The notes below the pieces were generated by a model. That model was not told the DNA's origin, searched no databases, and saw nothing but the letters and a program-made list of their open reading frames with translations. Position numbers and translations under genes: made by a program. Positions 41,223-48,860 of a DNA stretch of 64,000 nucleotides are shown here, one piece after another. Each line of letters opens with the position of its first letter. Position 1 is the first letter of the stretch. This DNA comes from JAWVFM01 sp963771655 (GTDB taxonomy: Bacteria > Actinomycetota > Thermoleophilia > Solirubrobacterales > 70-9): contig CAVYUG010000006.1 in assembly GCA_963771655.1 (NCBI GenBank), positions 310,001-374,000 of the forward strand. The letters are read 5' to 3'.

Positions 41223-44200
41223 TTGTCCCGCTCTTCGTCCCGCGTGCCCCGGCGCCCCGAGCGCCGTCGCCCGAGCTTCTACTCGCCCGAGCTTCCCTGG
41301 AAGCCGGTCATCTCGCCGCCGAGCGTCGAGGATCGTGATGCCTGCGCGATCTACGCGTCAGTGCGCACGGACGCCACGCCCAGCCGCGAGCCCGTCGACC
41401 TCGCACTGGCCAACCTCCAGAAGATGCTTCACCGCGCCGGGAACGTCGACGGCGAGGGCGACGGCTGCGGGCTTCTCGTCGACATCCCGCGCAAGCTCTG
41501 GGCCGAGGAGGTCCGGTCGGGTGGCCACAACCCGGCCCTCGCACTCGACCCCGCTTTCGCGGTCGCCCACGTCTTCGTGGACCGCTCCGCGGACTTCGAG
41601 CGGGTCCGGCACGACGCCCGGGAGCTCCTCGGCAGGGGCGGCTTCCGCGTCCTCGCCGAGCGCGTGGGCGTCACCGACACCCAGGCGCTTGGCCCCACGG
41701 CGCGCGAGGAGGAGCCTCATTTCTGGCAGATCGGCGGGCTCGTCGCCGACGACAAGGTCGATCGGGTCGTCTTCGAGCTGATGGTCGAGCTCGAGCGCGA
41801 GCTCGGCGTGCACCTGCCCTCGTTCTCGGCCGACACCTGCGTCTACAAGGTCATGGGCGCCCCGAAGGTGCTCGGCGAGTACTACCCGGACCTTCGCGAC
41901 GAGCGCTTCGAGACGGTGGGCTGCTTCGGCCACAACCGCTACTCGACCAACACCTGGCCCTCGTTCAAGCGCGTGCAGCCGTTCGCCGTGCTCGGCCACA
42001 ACGGCGAGATCAACACGATCGAGCAGCTCCGCCAGCAGGGCAGGATGCTCGGGATCCCGATCGAGCCGGGGAACTCCGACTCGCAGGACCTGGACCGGGT
42101 CGTCGACACGCTGATCCGCGTCGAGGGGCTCTCGCTCCCCGAGGCGATGGAGATGGTGGTGCCGCCGATCGTCAACGAGATCCGCACCCTTCCCGCGGAC
42201 CTGCACGCCTTCTATATGTACCTGCGCCAGGCGATGGGCCCGTTCGCGCAGGGCCCGGTGGCACTGATCTCGCGCCACCGCGACGAATGCGTCTTCTCCG
42301 CCGATGCGCTCGGCCTCCGGCCGCTCTGGAAGGTCGAGACGCCGCGCGACTTCATCTTCAGCTCCGAGCCCGGCGTGGTCGGCTGCGACGACATGGTCTC
42401 CGAGCCAAAGCCCCTGGGCCCGGGGGAGAAGTTCATGGTCACGATCGACCGAGCGGCCCGGCGGTCCCGCCTCTGGGAGCACTCAGAGCTTCAGCGCGAG
42501 GTCGCGCGCCGCTGGCTCGAGCGCACCGGTGCCGACGCCCCGGCACCCTACGATCGCGCGCTCGAGACCGGCGGCCCTCTCGAGGGCCAGGAGATCCCCG
42601 GCTACACCTCGGCCGGCCCGTCGGAGCCGGTGAAGGTGGAGGACAGGATCCTTGCCGGATTCGGCTGGCAGCGCGACGACGTGAAGCTCTGCCAGCAGAT
42701 GGCCTCGAACGGCGCCGAGCCGATCGGCTCGCTGGGTTACGACGGCCCGCTCGCGGCCCTGTCGCCCGAGCGCCAGAACCTGGCCGACTACTTCAAGGAG
42801 ACGGTCGCCGTCGTGACGAACCCGGCGATCGACCGCGAGCGCGAGATCGAGCACTTCTCGACCCGGGCGCTCTTCGGCCGCCGGCCCTCGATCCACGACG
42901 CTGCGACCGATACGAACACCGTCGTGACGTCGTTCTCGGTGATCCTTGGCGGCCATCACGACCTGGCGCCGTTGGGTGATTCGACCTACCGCAGGATCGC
43001 CCGCGAGCAGCACACGTACGTCCTCGAGGACCTGTGGGAGGAGTTTCGCGGGGGCGCGGCGGGCATCGACATCGCGCTGCTCGAGTCGGAGACCACCCGC
43101 GGGGCGATCGAGCGGATCAAGCAGGAGGCGGCCAAGCGCGTGCGGGAGGGCGCCGAGCTGGTCGTCCTCACCGACCGCACGGTCTACGACGGCGAGCGCC
43201 GTTACCTCGACCCGCATCTGGCCACATCCGCCGTTGACCAGGCGCTGAAGCAGATCAAGGTGCCGGCCGGCGAGGAGAACCTGCGCCGCCGCTGCTCGCT
43301 CGTCCTCCGCTCCGCGGCGATTCGCAACGTCCACGACGTGGTCCTGGCCCTCGGCCTCGGTGCGGACGGCGTCTGCCCTTACGTGATGCTCGAGGTGATC
43401 TGCGTCGAGGACTACAAGCAGGACATCGCGAACATCTGCGCTGCCCTGCGCAAGGGCATCGAGAAGGTGATCTCGACGATCGGGATCCACGAGGTGCGCG
43501 GCTACGCCCGCCAGTTCTCTTCGATCGGGATCAAGCCCGAGCTCGCCGAGATCCTCCAGACCGAGGCGTTTGCCGCCTCCGAGCGCGGGGGTGTGGGCTT
43601 CGAGGCGCTCGACGCCGACACCGACGCTCGCCACGCCGCCCTCAGCGGTAGCGAGGCGGCGAAGCCCGCGAAGACGTTCCGCTTCTACCCGAAGGTCTAC
43701 AAGGCGGCGATCGCGGCGGCGAACGGCACCGCGAGCTACGACGACTACTCCGAGAAGGTGCGCGATCTGGAGAAGCAGAGCCCGATCTCGATGCGGCACA
43801 TCATGAAGCTGCGCGGAGACCGCGAGGCGGTCGACGCGGGCGACGTCGACGCCTCGATCGGCCACCACTCCTACCCGCTCGTCATCAGCTCGATGAGCTT
43901 CGGCTCGCAGTCCGAGCCCGCCTTCCGCGCCTACGCGGAGGCGGCGAAGAGCATCAACATCCTCTGCATCAACGGGGAGGGCGGCGAGATCCAGGACATG
44001 TACGGCCGCTTCCGCAAGTGGCGCGGCCAGCAGGTCGCGTCGGGCCGCTTCGGCGTCTCCGCCGAGATGCTCAACAGCTCGTACGTCGCCGAGATCAAGA
44101 TCGGGCAGGGGGCGAAGCCCGGCGAGGGCGGCCATCTGCCGGGCAAGAAGGTGTCCGAGAAGGTCGCCGCGGCTCGTAACGCGACGCCCGGCACCGACCT

Positions 44201-45917
44201 CATCTCCCCGTCGAACAACCACGACCTCTACTCGATCGAGGATCTCGCCGAGCTCATCGACGAGCTCAAGACCGTGAACCCGGACGTCCGCGTCTCGGTG
44301 AAGGTGCCCGTGGTTCCCAACGTCGGGACCATCGGGCTCGGGATCGCAAAGGCCGGGGCGGACATCATCACCCTCTCGGGCTTCGAGGGCGGCACCGGCG
44401 CGGCGCGCCAGCACGCGCTCCGGCACGTCGGCCTCCCGTCCGACATCGGCACGCGGCTCGTCCACCAGGCGCTGATGGAGGCGGGGATCCGCAACCGCGT
44501 CGAGATCTGGGCGGACGGCGGCTATCGCCACGCCTACGACGTCGTGAAGCTGCTCTGCATGGGAGCGAACCGCGTGGCGTTCGGCACCCTCGCGATGGTC
44601 TCCCTTGGATGCACGATCTGCCGCGGCTGCCAGCTCGACACCTGCCACGTGGGCATCGCGACGCAGATCGAGACCGTCGAGCAGGCGACCGAGCACGGCC
44701 TGAAGAAGTTCACGCCACAGGAGGTCCTGAGCGCCTCGGAGAGCTGTGCCCGCTTCTTCTCCTCGATGGGCGAGGAGGTAAAGCGCGTGGTGGCCGAGCT
44801 CGGCTACGAGCGCGCGCAGGACCTGGTCGGCCGGTACGACCTGCTGGAGCAGGTCTCCCACGCCGATCAGCTCGACCTTGCCCAGCTCATCACCCCGCTC
44901 GAGGAATACCTCGACTTGGAGCCCGCCGACCTCCCCGCGCCGGTCACCGCCGAGGAGGTGCTCACGGAGGCGCGAGCCGAGGCCGGGCTGGTCGTGGCGC
45001 GGCCGATCAGGATGGAGCCGAAGCAGGCCTCGGCCGAGCTCGCGACGCTCGCCGCCGACGCGCTGACGGGGGATCCGATCCGCCGTGAGTGGCCGCGGCC
45101 GACCGACGCTCACGACCGCGTGCTCGGCACCGAGCTCTCCGGTGCGCTCTCGCGCGCCCGGATCTACGAGGATGCCCCCGCGGCCGCGCCCGACGAGGTC
45201 CGGGCCGAGCTCAGCTTCAATGGTGGCTCGGTCGCGGGGCAGGGGTTCGGCGCCTTCAACTCATGGGGCGTGGTCGTGCGCGTCGAGGGCGGAGCGCAGG
45301 ACGGCGTCGGCAAGACGATGCTCGGAGGGACCGTCTCCGTCCTGAAGGGCAAGGGCGCTGACGGCCAGCGGGTCAACGGATCGGTCGGGAAGTCCTTTGC
45401 CTACGGCGCTCAGCGCGGGCGGTTGTTCGTCCAAGGCTCGGCCGACTCGCGCTTCTGCATCCGCCTCTCGGGCGCGGACGTCGTGCTCGCGGGGGAGCCG
45501 GCGCGGCCGCTCGACGACTCCCTCGGCTGTCTCGCCGACCGGGCGAACGCGAAGGGCTTCGCCTTCGAGTACATGACGTCCGGCCGGGCGATCGTCCTCG
45601 GCGACATCGGGCCCTGGGCCTGCGCGGGCATGACCGGCGGCCGGGTCTACTGCCGGGTGAGCCCGGAGTGGAACCTCGATCGCGAGGCGATCGAGCGGCG
45701 CATGGGGGAGGGGGCCAAGGTCGCGATTGCCGATCTCGATGCCGAGGGCCTCCTCGACGTCCAGGACCTGCTCAGCCACTACGCGGACGAGCTGCGGGCC
45801 ACCGACCAGGACGACGAGGCCGACCGCGTGACGGCCCTGGCGGCCGACGCGCCGGAGAACTTCCTCATGGTCGTGCCCGAGAAGGTCCAGGCCGACCCGA
45901 ACATCTCGACGGAGTAG
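41223..45917 (+). CDS. gltB: Glutamate synthase large subunit
   Basis: A 1564-residue enzyme making glutamate from glutamine and 2-oxoglutarate. The N-terminal amidotransferase needs an exposed Cys; the match is Cys41 in VEDRDACAIYASV, so a 40-residue propeptide must be removed. The residue after it is Ala where most have Gly. GHNRYSTNTWPSFKRVQPFA and GHNGEINTIEQL complete this domain. The central and FMN domains follow (PSNNHDLYSIEDLAEL, KVPVVPNVGTIGLGIAKAGA, ISGFEGGTGAA-like LSGFEGGTGAARQ). The [3Fe-4S] cysteines are in CTICRGCQLDTCHVG, about 1129-1142. The C-terminal GXGXG beta-helix domain is complete. No gltD lies nearby. Confidence 0.96.
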   Translation: MSRSSSRVPRRPERRRPSFYSPELPWKPVISPPSVEDRDACAIYASVRTDATPSREPVDLALANLQKMLHRAGNVDGEGDGCGLLVDIPRKLWAEEVRSGGHNPALALDPAFAVAHVFVDRSADFERVRHDARELLGRGGFRVLAERVGVTDTQALGPTAREEEPHFWQIGGLVADDKVDRVVFELMVELERELGVHLPSFSADTCVYKVMGAPKVLGEYYPDLRDERFETVGCFGHNRYSTNTWPSFKRVQPFAVLGHNGEINTIEQLRQQGRMLGIPIEPGNSDSQDLDRVVDTLIRVEGLSLPEAMEMVVPPIVNEIRTLPADLHAFYMYLRQAMGPFAQGPVALISRHRDECVFSADALGLRPLWKVETPRDFIFSSEPGVVGCDDMVSEPKPLGPGEKFMVTIDRAARRSRLWEHSELQREVARRWLERTGADAPAPYDRALETGGPLEGQEIPGYTSAGPSEPVKVEDRILAGFGWQRDDVKLCQQMASNGAEPIGSLGYDGPLAALSPERQNLADYFKETVAVVTNPAIDREREIEHFSTRALFGRRPSIHDAATDTNTVVTSFSVILGGHHDLAPLGDSTYRRIAREQHTYVLEDLWEEFRGGAAGIDIALLESETTRGAIERIKQEAAKRVREGAELVVLTDRTVYDGERRYLDPHLATSAVDQALKQIKVPAGEENLRRRCSLVLRSAAIRNVHDVVLALGLGADGVCPYVMLEVICVEDYKQDIANICAALRKGIEKVISTIGIHEVRGYARQFSSIGIKPELAEILQTEAFAASERGGVGFEALDADTDARHAALSGSEAAKPAKTFRFYPKVYKAAIAAANGTASYDDYSEKVRDLEKQSPISMRHIMKLRGDREAVDAGDVDASIGHHSYPLVISSMSFGSQSEPAFRAYAEAAKSINILCINGEGGEIQDMYGRFRKWRGQQVASGRFGVSAEMLNSSYVAEIKIGQGAKPGEGGHLPGKKVSEKVAAARNATPGTDLISPSNNHDLYSIEDLAELIDELKTVNPDVRVSVKVPVVPNVGTIGLGIAKAGADIITLSGFEGGTGAARQHALRHVGLPSDIGTRLVHQALMEAGIRNRVEIWADGGYRHAYDVVKLLCMGANRVAFGTLAMVSLGCTICRGCQLDTCHVGIATQIETVEQATEHGLKKFTPQEVLSASESCARFFSSMGEEVKRVVAELGYERAQDLVGRYDLLEQVSHADQLDLAQLITPLEEYLDLEPADLPAPVTAEEVLTEARAEAGLVVARPIRMEPKQASAELATLAADALTGDPIRREWPRPTDAHDRVLGTELSGALSRARIYEDAPAAAPDEVRAELSFNGGSVAGQGFGAFNSWGVVVRVEGGAQDGVGKTMLGGTVSVLKGKGADGQRVNGSVGKSFAYGAQRGRLFVQGSADSRFCIRLSGADVVLAGEPARPLDDSLGCLADRANAKGFAFEYMTSGRAIVLGDIGPWACAGMTGGRVYCRVSPEWNLDREAIERRMGEGAKVAIADLDAEGLLDVQDLLSHYADELRATDQDDEADRVTALAADAPENFLMVVPEKVQADPNISTE

Positions 45918-46363
45918 CCGTCGACGATCTTGACTCCACCTACCGGCCGGGGCTCGAGGCTCGGCTCGAGCCCGGCGAGTCGCTTGAGGGGCTGCTCATC
46001 GCCTCGCAGCAGAAGGGGCTTTTCAAGGGCGGGGCGGCCGTGATCGGCGTCACCGCCGGCCGCCTTGTGTTCCAGGAGCTCGATCGGCGCGGGAACCCTG
46101 AGGGGCCGCCGCGCTCGATTCTGCCCGCGGACGTCGTCGACGCGAAGGCCGGCGACGCGAGCGGCGGCTGGTTCACGGCCACCTCTGAGATCATGGACCG
46201 AGAGGCGGCGCGGCTCGAGCTGAAGCTCAGCGACGGCGAGAAGCTGAAGCTGATGCTGATGCGCGGCAGCGACTCGACGCTTGGGCGCCTCGGCGGCGGC
46301 GAGAGCCAGCGGGCGGGCGTCGCCGCGCTCGCCGAGTGGCTACGGCGACTCGATCAGCCGTAG
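45914..46363 (+). CDS. PH-like domain protein, apparently starting at GTA
   Basis: A protein of about 149 residues. Coding character is clear from YRPGLEARLEPGESLEGLLI on; AAVIGVTAGRLVFQELDRRG and LELKLSDGEKLKLMLMRGSD look like the strands of a bacterial PH-like domain. No ATG, GTG or TTG in frame lies between the gltB stop and the start of the conserved region; the nearest is far inside gltB at 45668. The likely start is GTA 45914, which overlaps the gltB stop as GTAG and would give (M)AVDDLDSTYRPG. Function unknown; co-transcribed with gltB. Confidence 0.6.
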   Translation, partial: VAVDDLDSTYRPGLEARLEPGESLEGLLIASQQKGLFKGGAAVIGVTAGRLVFQELDRRGNPEGPPRSILPADVVDAKAGDASGGWFTATSEIMDREAARLELKLSDGEKLKLMLMRGSDSTLGRLGGGESQRAGVAALAEWLRRLDQP

Positions 46364-46373
46364 GCGGCTAGCT

Positions 46374-46973
46374 CTAACTCTCGATGACGTACAGCCGGTA
46401 GCGGCCGATCTCCAGCTCGTCGCCGTCGGCGAGCGGTGCCCATTCCACCCGCTTTCCGTTGACGAACAGGCCGTTCAGGCTGCGGTCGTCGAGCGCTCTC
46501 AGCTCACCGGTCTCGGTGCGCACGACGAGCGCGTGCCGGCGGGAGACCGTGGGGTCGTCGAGGCGGAGGTCGGCCGTGGCGCTGCGGCCGATCCGGGTCC
46601 ACCCCTCGGCAAGCTCGAACAGGGTGGCCCCCTCGTCGACGCTCGAGTAGGCGAGGTGTACGCCCGGGGAGGGTGCGCGGGAGCGGATTCCCTCGAGCCA
46701 GGAGGGGTCGGGCTGAACCTCCTGGGTGAGCGGGCCGACGTCGACCGTGGGGCGGTCGAAGATTGAGACGCGGCGGAACCGCGTCCCTCCGCAGGTCGGG
46801 CAGGTGGGCACCGGGTCCATCGAGGGGAGCTCCTCGAGGGCGGTAAGGGACAGGGCGTAGCCGCAGCCGACGCATCTCAGCGACCCGGGGCCCTCGAGTC
46901 GGCCCACCTCGTCGCCCGAGCGATGAAACTCGCTCGGTCCGTCAGCGATGCTTCCCCGGCTTGCTGTCAGCAC
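46374..46973 (-). CDS. Zinc-ribbon/FHA-domain protein
   Basis: A 199-residue protein: residues about 33-70 hold a zinc ribbon (RCVGCGYALS and TCPTCGGTRF, two CxxC pairs), a linker of about 50 residues follows, then an FHA domain with GRSATADLRLDD, TVSRRHALVV, DDRSLNGLFVNGKRVEW. FHA domains bind phosphothreonine, so a Ser/Thr kinase partner is expected, but none is in the window. GTG 46973 has CAGGAGG 6-12 bases upstream and is chosen over the longer open frame to 47093. It converges with the PH-like gene. Confidence 0.85.
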   Translation of the reverse strand: MLTASRGSIADGPSEFHRSGDEVGRLEGPGSLRCVGCGYALSLTALEELPSMDPVPTCPTCGGTRFRRVSIFDRPTVDVGPLTQEVQPDPSWLEGIRSRAPSPGVHLAYSSVDEGATLFELAEGWTRIGRSATADLRLDDPTVSRRHALVVRTETGELRALDDRSLNGLFVNGKRVEWAPLADGDELEIGRYRLYVIES

Positions 46974-47128
46974 GGCAACCTCCTGACGTCCGTGAAAGAC
47001 GTGTCGCCCGCTCAACAATGATGGTAGACGTGTGTGCGAATCGCCGCTTGGCGGGTTACCCACTTCCCCGCAATTTGCGCCAATTCCATACAAAACGCGT
47101 CGGAGCGTCGGCGAAATAGAATCCGCGC

Positions 47129-47636
47129 GTGGGCCCAGTCTCCGCCAGCGCCTCGATCGATGCTCCCCGGGAGCGCGTGCACGAGCTTCTGAGCGACCTC
47201 TCGGTGCGTCCCGCCTTCACCGACCACTTCATCGACGAGTTTCGCCTCGAGCGCCTGGATCCGGTTGGAGTTGGCGCCGCCGCCCGCTTTCGCGTTCGCT
47301 CCCGCGGGCTTTGGATCGAGACGGTGATCACCGAGAGCGCCGCTGCCGCACCGCGTCAGCGAGCGCGGCGCCGGCGGGCGCCTGGACCACATGCCCGTGC
47401 ACACCGTCTGGGAGCTCGTCCAAGCGGGGGCGGGCTGCGAGGCCTCCGTGACGTTCGTGATCGAGACCAGGAGCCGTCACGACCGCGTGCTGGATGTTGC
47501 GGCGCGCGCGCGAGGGATGGAGGGCTGGTACCGCCGCCAGTGGTCGCGCGCGCTCGGACGCCTCCGCGACCTGGCCGAGTCCGGAGAGGCGCCGCCTCGA
47601 TTGATCGTTGCCGGCGCCGATCCGCTGGGCGTCTAG
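47129..47636 (+). pseudogene. SRPBCC (polyketide cyclase/START-like) gene split by a frameshift
   Basis: Two frames together make one SRPBCC protein. From GTG 47129 the first half reads SASASIDAPRERVHELLSDL, FTDHFIDEFRLERLDPVGVG, GLWIETVITES; near 47339 this frame turns into Arg-rich nonsense. The frame one base on continues PLPHRVSERGAGGRLDHMPV, HTVWELVQAGAGCEASVTFV and ends RLIVAGADPLGV at 47636. Skipping one base at about 47339 restores a protein of about 168 residues with the standard SRPBCC strand order and C-terminal helix. Either a recent mutation, an assembly error or, less likely, a programmed +1 shift. Confidence 0.7.
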
Positions 47637-47649
47637 AATCGCCGCCGCC

Positions 47650-48198
47650 ATGAGTCGCCGCGCCCTCGCAACGGCCGCATCCGTTGCCCTAGTCGCCACC
47701 CTCTCGGTCGGAATGAGCGCGTGCTCATCGGCCGAACGCCGGCAGAACGTCGCCGAGGGAGTGCCGATCTTCCTCGGGAACCTCGAGTACGGCGTCCAGA
47801 TCAGCCGTTTCCTGAATCCCTCCGATGCCGAGGACAAGGCGTATCTCGATGGCGCCCCGCCGTTGCCCCGCGACGCCTACTACCTCGCCGTCTTCCTGCA
47901 GGTGCACAACCATGGTTCGACCCACGAGAGCCTGCCCACGCGCTACGAGGTGACCGACACCGGGCACCACGTCTACCTCCCGGTCCCGATCGACAACGAC
48001 TTCGCCATGCCGCTGAGCGGCACCATCGCGGCCGGAGCGAGGATCCCGGACCCCGAGACCATCGCAGCCAACGGGCCGATCGAGGGCCTGATGCTTCTCT
48101 TCATGATCCGTAACCCGTCGGTCGAGGACCGCCCGCTGACGCTCAAGATCCCAGCCGCCGGCGATCGATCGCCGGGGCGTATCGAGCTGGACCTCTGA
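47650..48198 (+). CDS. Predicted lipoprotein with Ig-like (DUF4352-type) domain
   Basis: A 182-residue exported protein. MSRRALATAASVALVATLSV then GMSACSS is a signal peptide with lipobox Cys at about 24. The mature part is a beta domain: LGNLEYGVQISRFLNPSDAE, YYLAVFLQVHNHGSTHESLP, YEVTDTGHHVYLPVPIDNDF, EGLMLLFMIRNPSVEDRPLT. The VHNHG/ VFLQV strand pair resembles DUF4352/TRAPPC-like immunoglobulin domains of bacterial lipoproteins. Function unknown. The stop TGA is shared with the CTG that starts the next gene. Confidence 0.8.
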   Translation: MSRRALATAASVALVATLSVGMSACSSAERRQNVAEGVPIFLGNLEYGVQISRFLNPSDAEDKAYLDGAPPLPRDAYYLAVFLQVHNHGSTHESLPTRYEVTDTGHHVYLPVPIDNDFAMPLSGTIAAGARIPDPETIAANGPIEGLMLLFMIRNPSVEDRPLTLKIPAAGDRSPGRIELDL

Positions 48199-48533
48199 GC
48201 CCGAGGTCGCTGGAGCTTTCCGAGGCCGGAGGGGGTCTCCGGCTGGCCCTCATCGTCGCCGCGGTCGCCGCGGCGGTCGTCGGCCTCGACCTCTTCGCGA
48301 CCTGGGTCCGGGTCGCCTGCCTGGTCGTCCTGGCCGGCGTCCTGGCCATCACCTCCGGCGAGCGCCGGCGGGCGGGGAGCGGATGGTGGGACGTCATGGC
48401 CGTCGGATTCGTGATCTCGGTCGCCGGCGCGGCGCTGGCGCAGGTCGCCGAGACGCCCGGCGGGATCGTGGCGGTCGTCGGCGCCGCGCTCATCCTGGTC
48501 GCGGCCACGATCGGATTCCCGCCGGGCGAATAG
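48195..48533 (+). CDS. Small membrane protein, apparently starting at CTG
   Basis: A protein of about 112 residues with three to four hydrophobic segments: LRLALIVAAVAAAVVGLDLF, VACLVVLAGVLAITSG, VMAVGFVISVAGAALAQVAE, IVAVVGAALILVAATIGFPP. The frame is coding in composition and ends in TAG at 48531. No ATG, GTG or TTG precedes the first helix in frame; CTG 48195 overlaps the lipoprotein stop as CTGA and gives (M)SPRSLELSEAGGG. An ATG at the third helix would cut the protein in half. Co-translation with the lipoprotein is inferred. Confidence 0.6.
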   Translation: MSPRSLELSEAGGGLRLALIVAAVAAAVVGLDLFATWVRVACLVVLAGVLAITSGERRRAGSGWWDVMAVGFVISVAGAALAQVAETPGGIVAVVGAALILVAATIGFPPGE

Positions 48534-48548
48534 CCTGCCTCGACCCGA

Positions 48549-48857
48549 CTACGGCTGCGGCACGGTCACGCGCTTCGGCGGGGAGAGGCCCGCCCGCCTG
48601 AAGGCCTGGCGGTAGGCGGCCACATACGCGCGGCGGTATTCCGCGTCGTAGCTCTGGCCCCGGGTCGCCTCGAGCCCGCGCTGAAACCCGGCGTGGGTGC
48701 CGATCGCGTAGCCGCGGGCGACCCCCGCCCTATGGCCCTTGGCCCGCGCGGCTGTGAGGTCCTCGCCGCCGCCCCGTGCCATCAGATAGGCGCCCACCCC
48801 CGCGCCCGCCGCGATGACGACGACGATTGCGACGACGGCTGCGGTTCGCCGGCTCAT
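48549..48857 (-). CDS. Small membrane-anchored protein with Gly-spaced repeat
   Basis: A 102-residue protein: an N-terminal signal anchor (TAAVVAIVVVIAAGAGVGAY), then a stretch in which Gly recurs every 4-5 residues (ARAKGHRAGVARGYAIGTHA, GFQRGLEATRG) and a Tyr/Ala/Arg-rich helix YRRAYVAAYRQAFRRAG. The same anchor-plus-Gly-repeat design is seen in the SGNH protein at 50930. Function unknown. It lies 3 bases behind the acyltransferase stop and is probably co-transcribed with it. Confidence 0.7.
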   Translation of the reverse strand: MSRRTAAVVAIVVVIAAGAGVGAYLMARGGGEDLTAARAKGHRAGVARGYAIGTHAGFQRGLEATRGQSYDAEYRRAYVAAYRQAFRRAGLSPPKRVTVPQP

Positions 48858-48860
48858 CGC

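Noticed and set aside
42483..45113. Open frame of 876 codons on the minus strand inside gltB
   Set aside because: Fully antisense to gltB; the composition is that of the reverse-complement frame and no motif is recognisable. The same holds for the long minus frames at 2673-5048 and 23875-26403 and the plus frame at 57880-60045.
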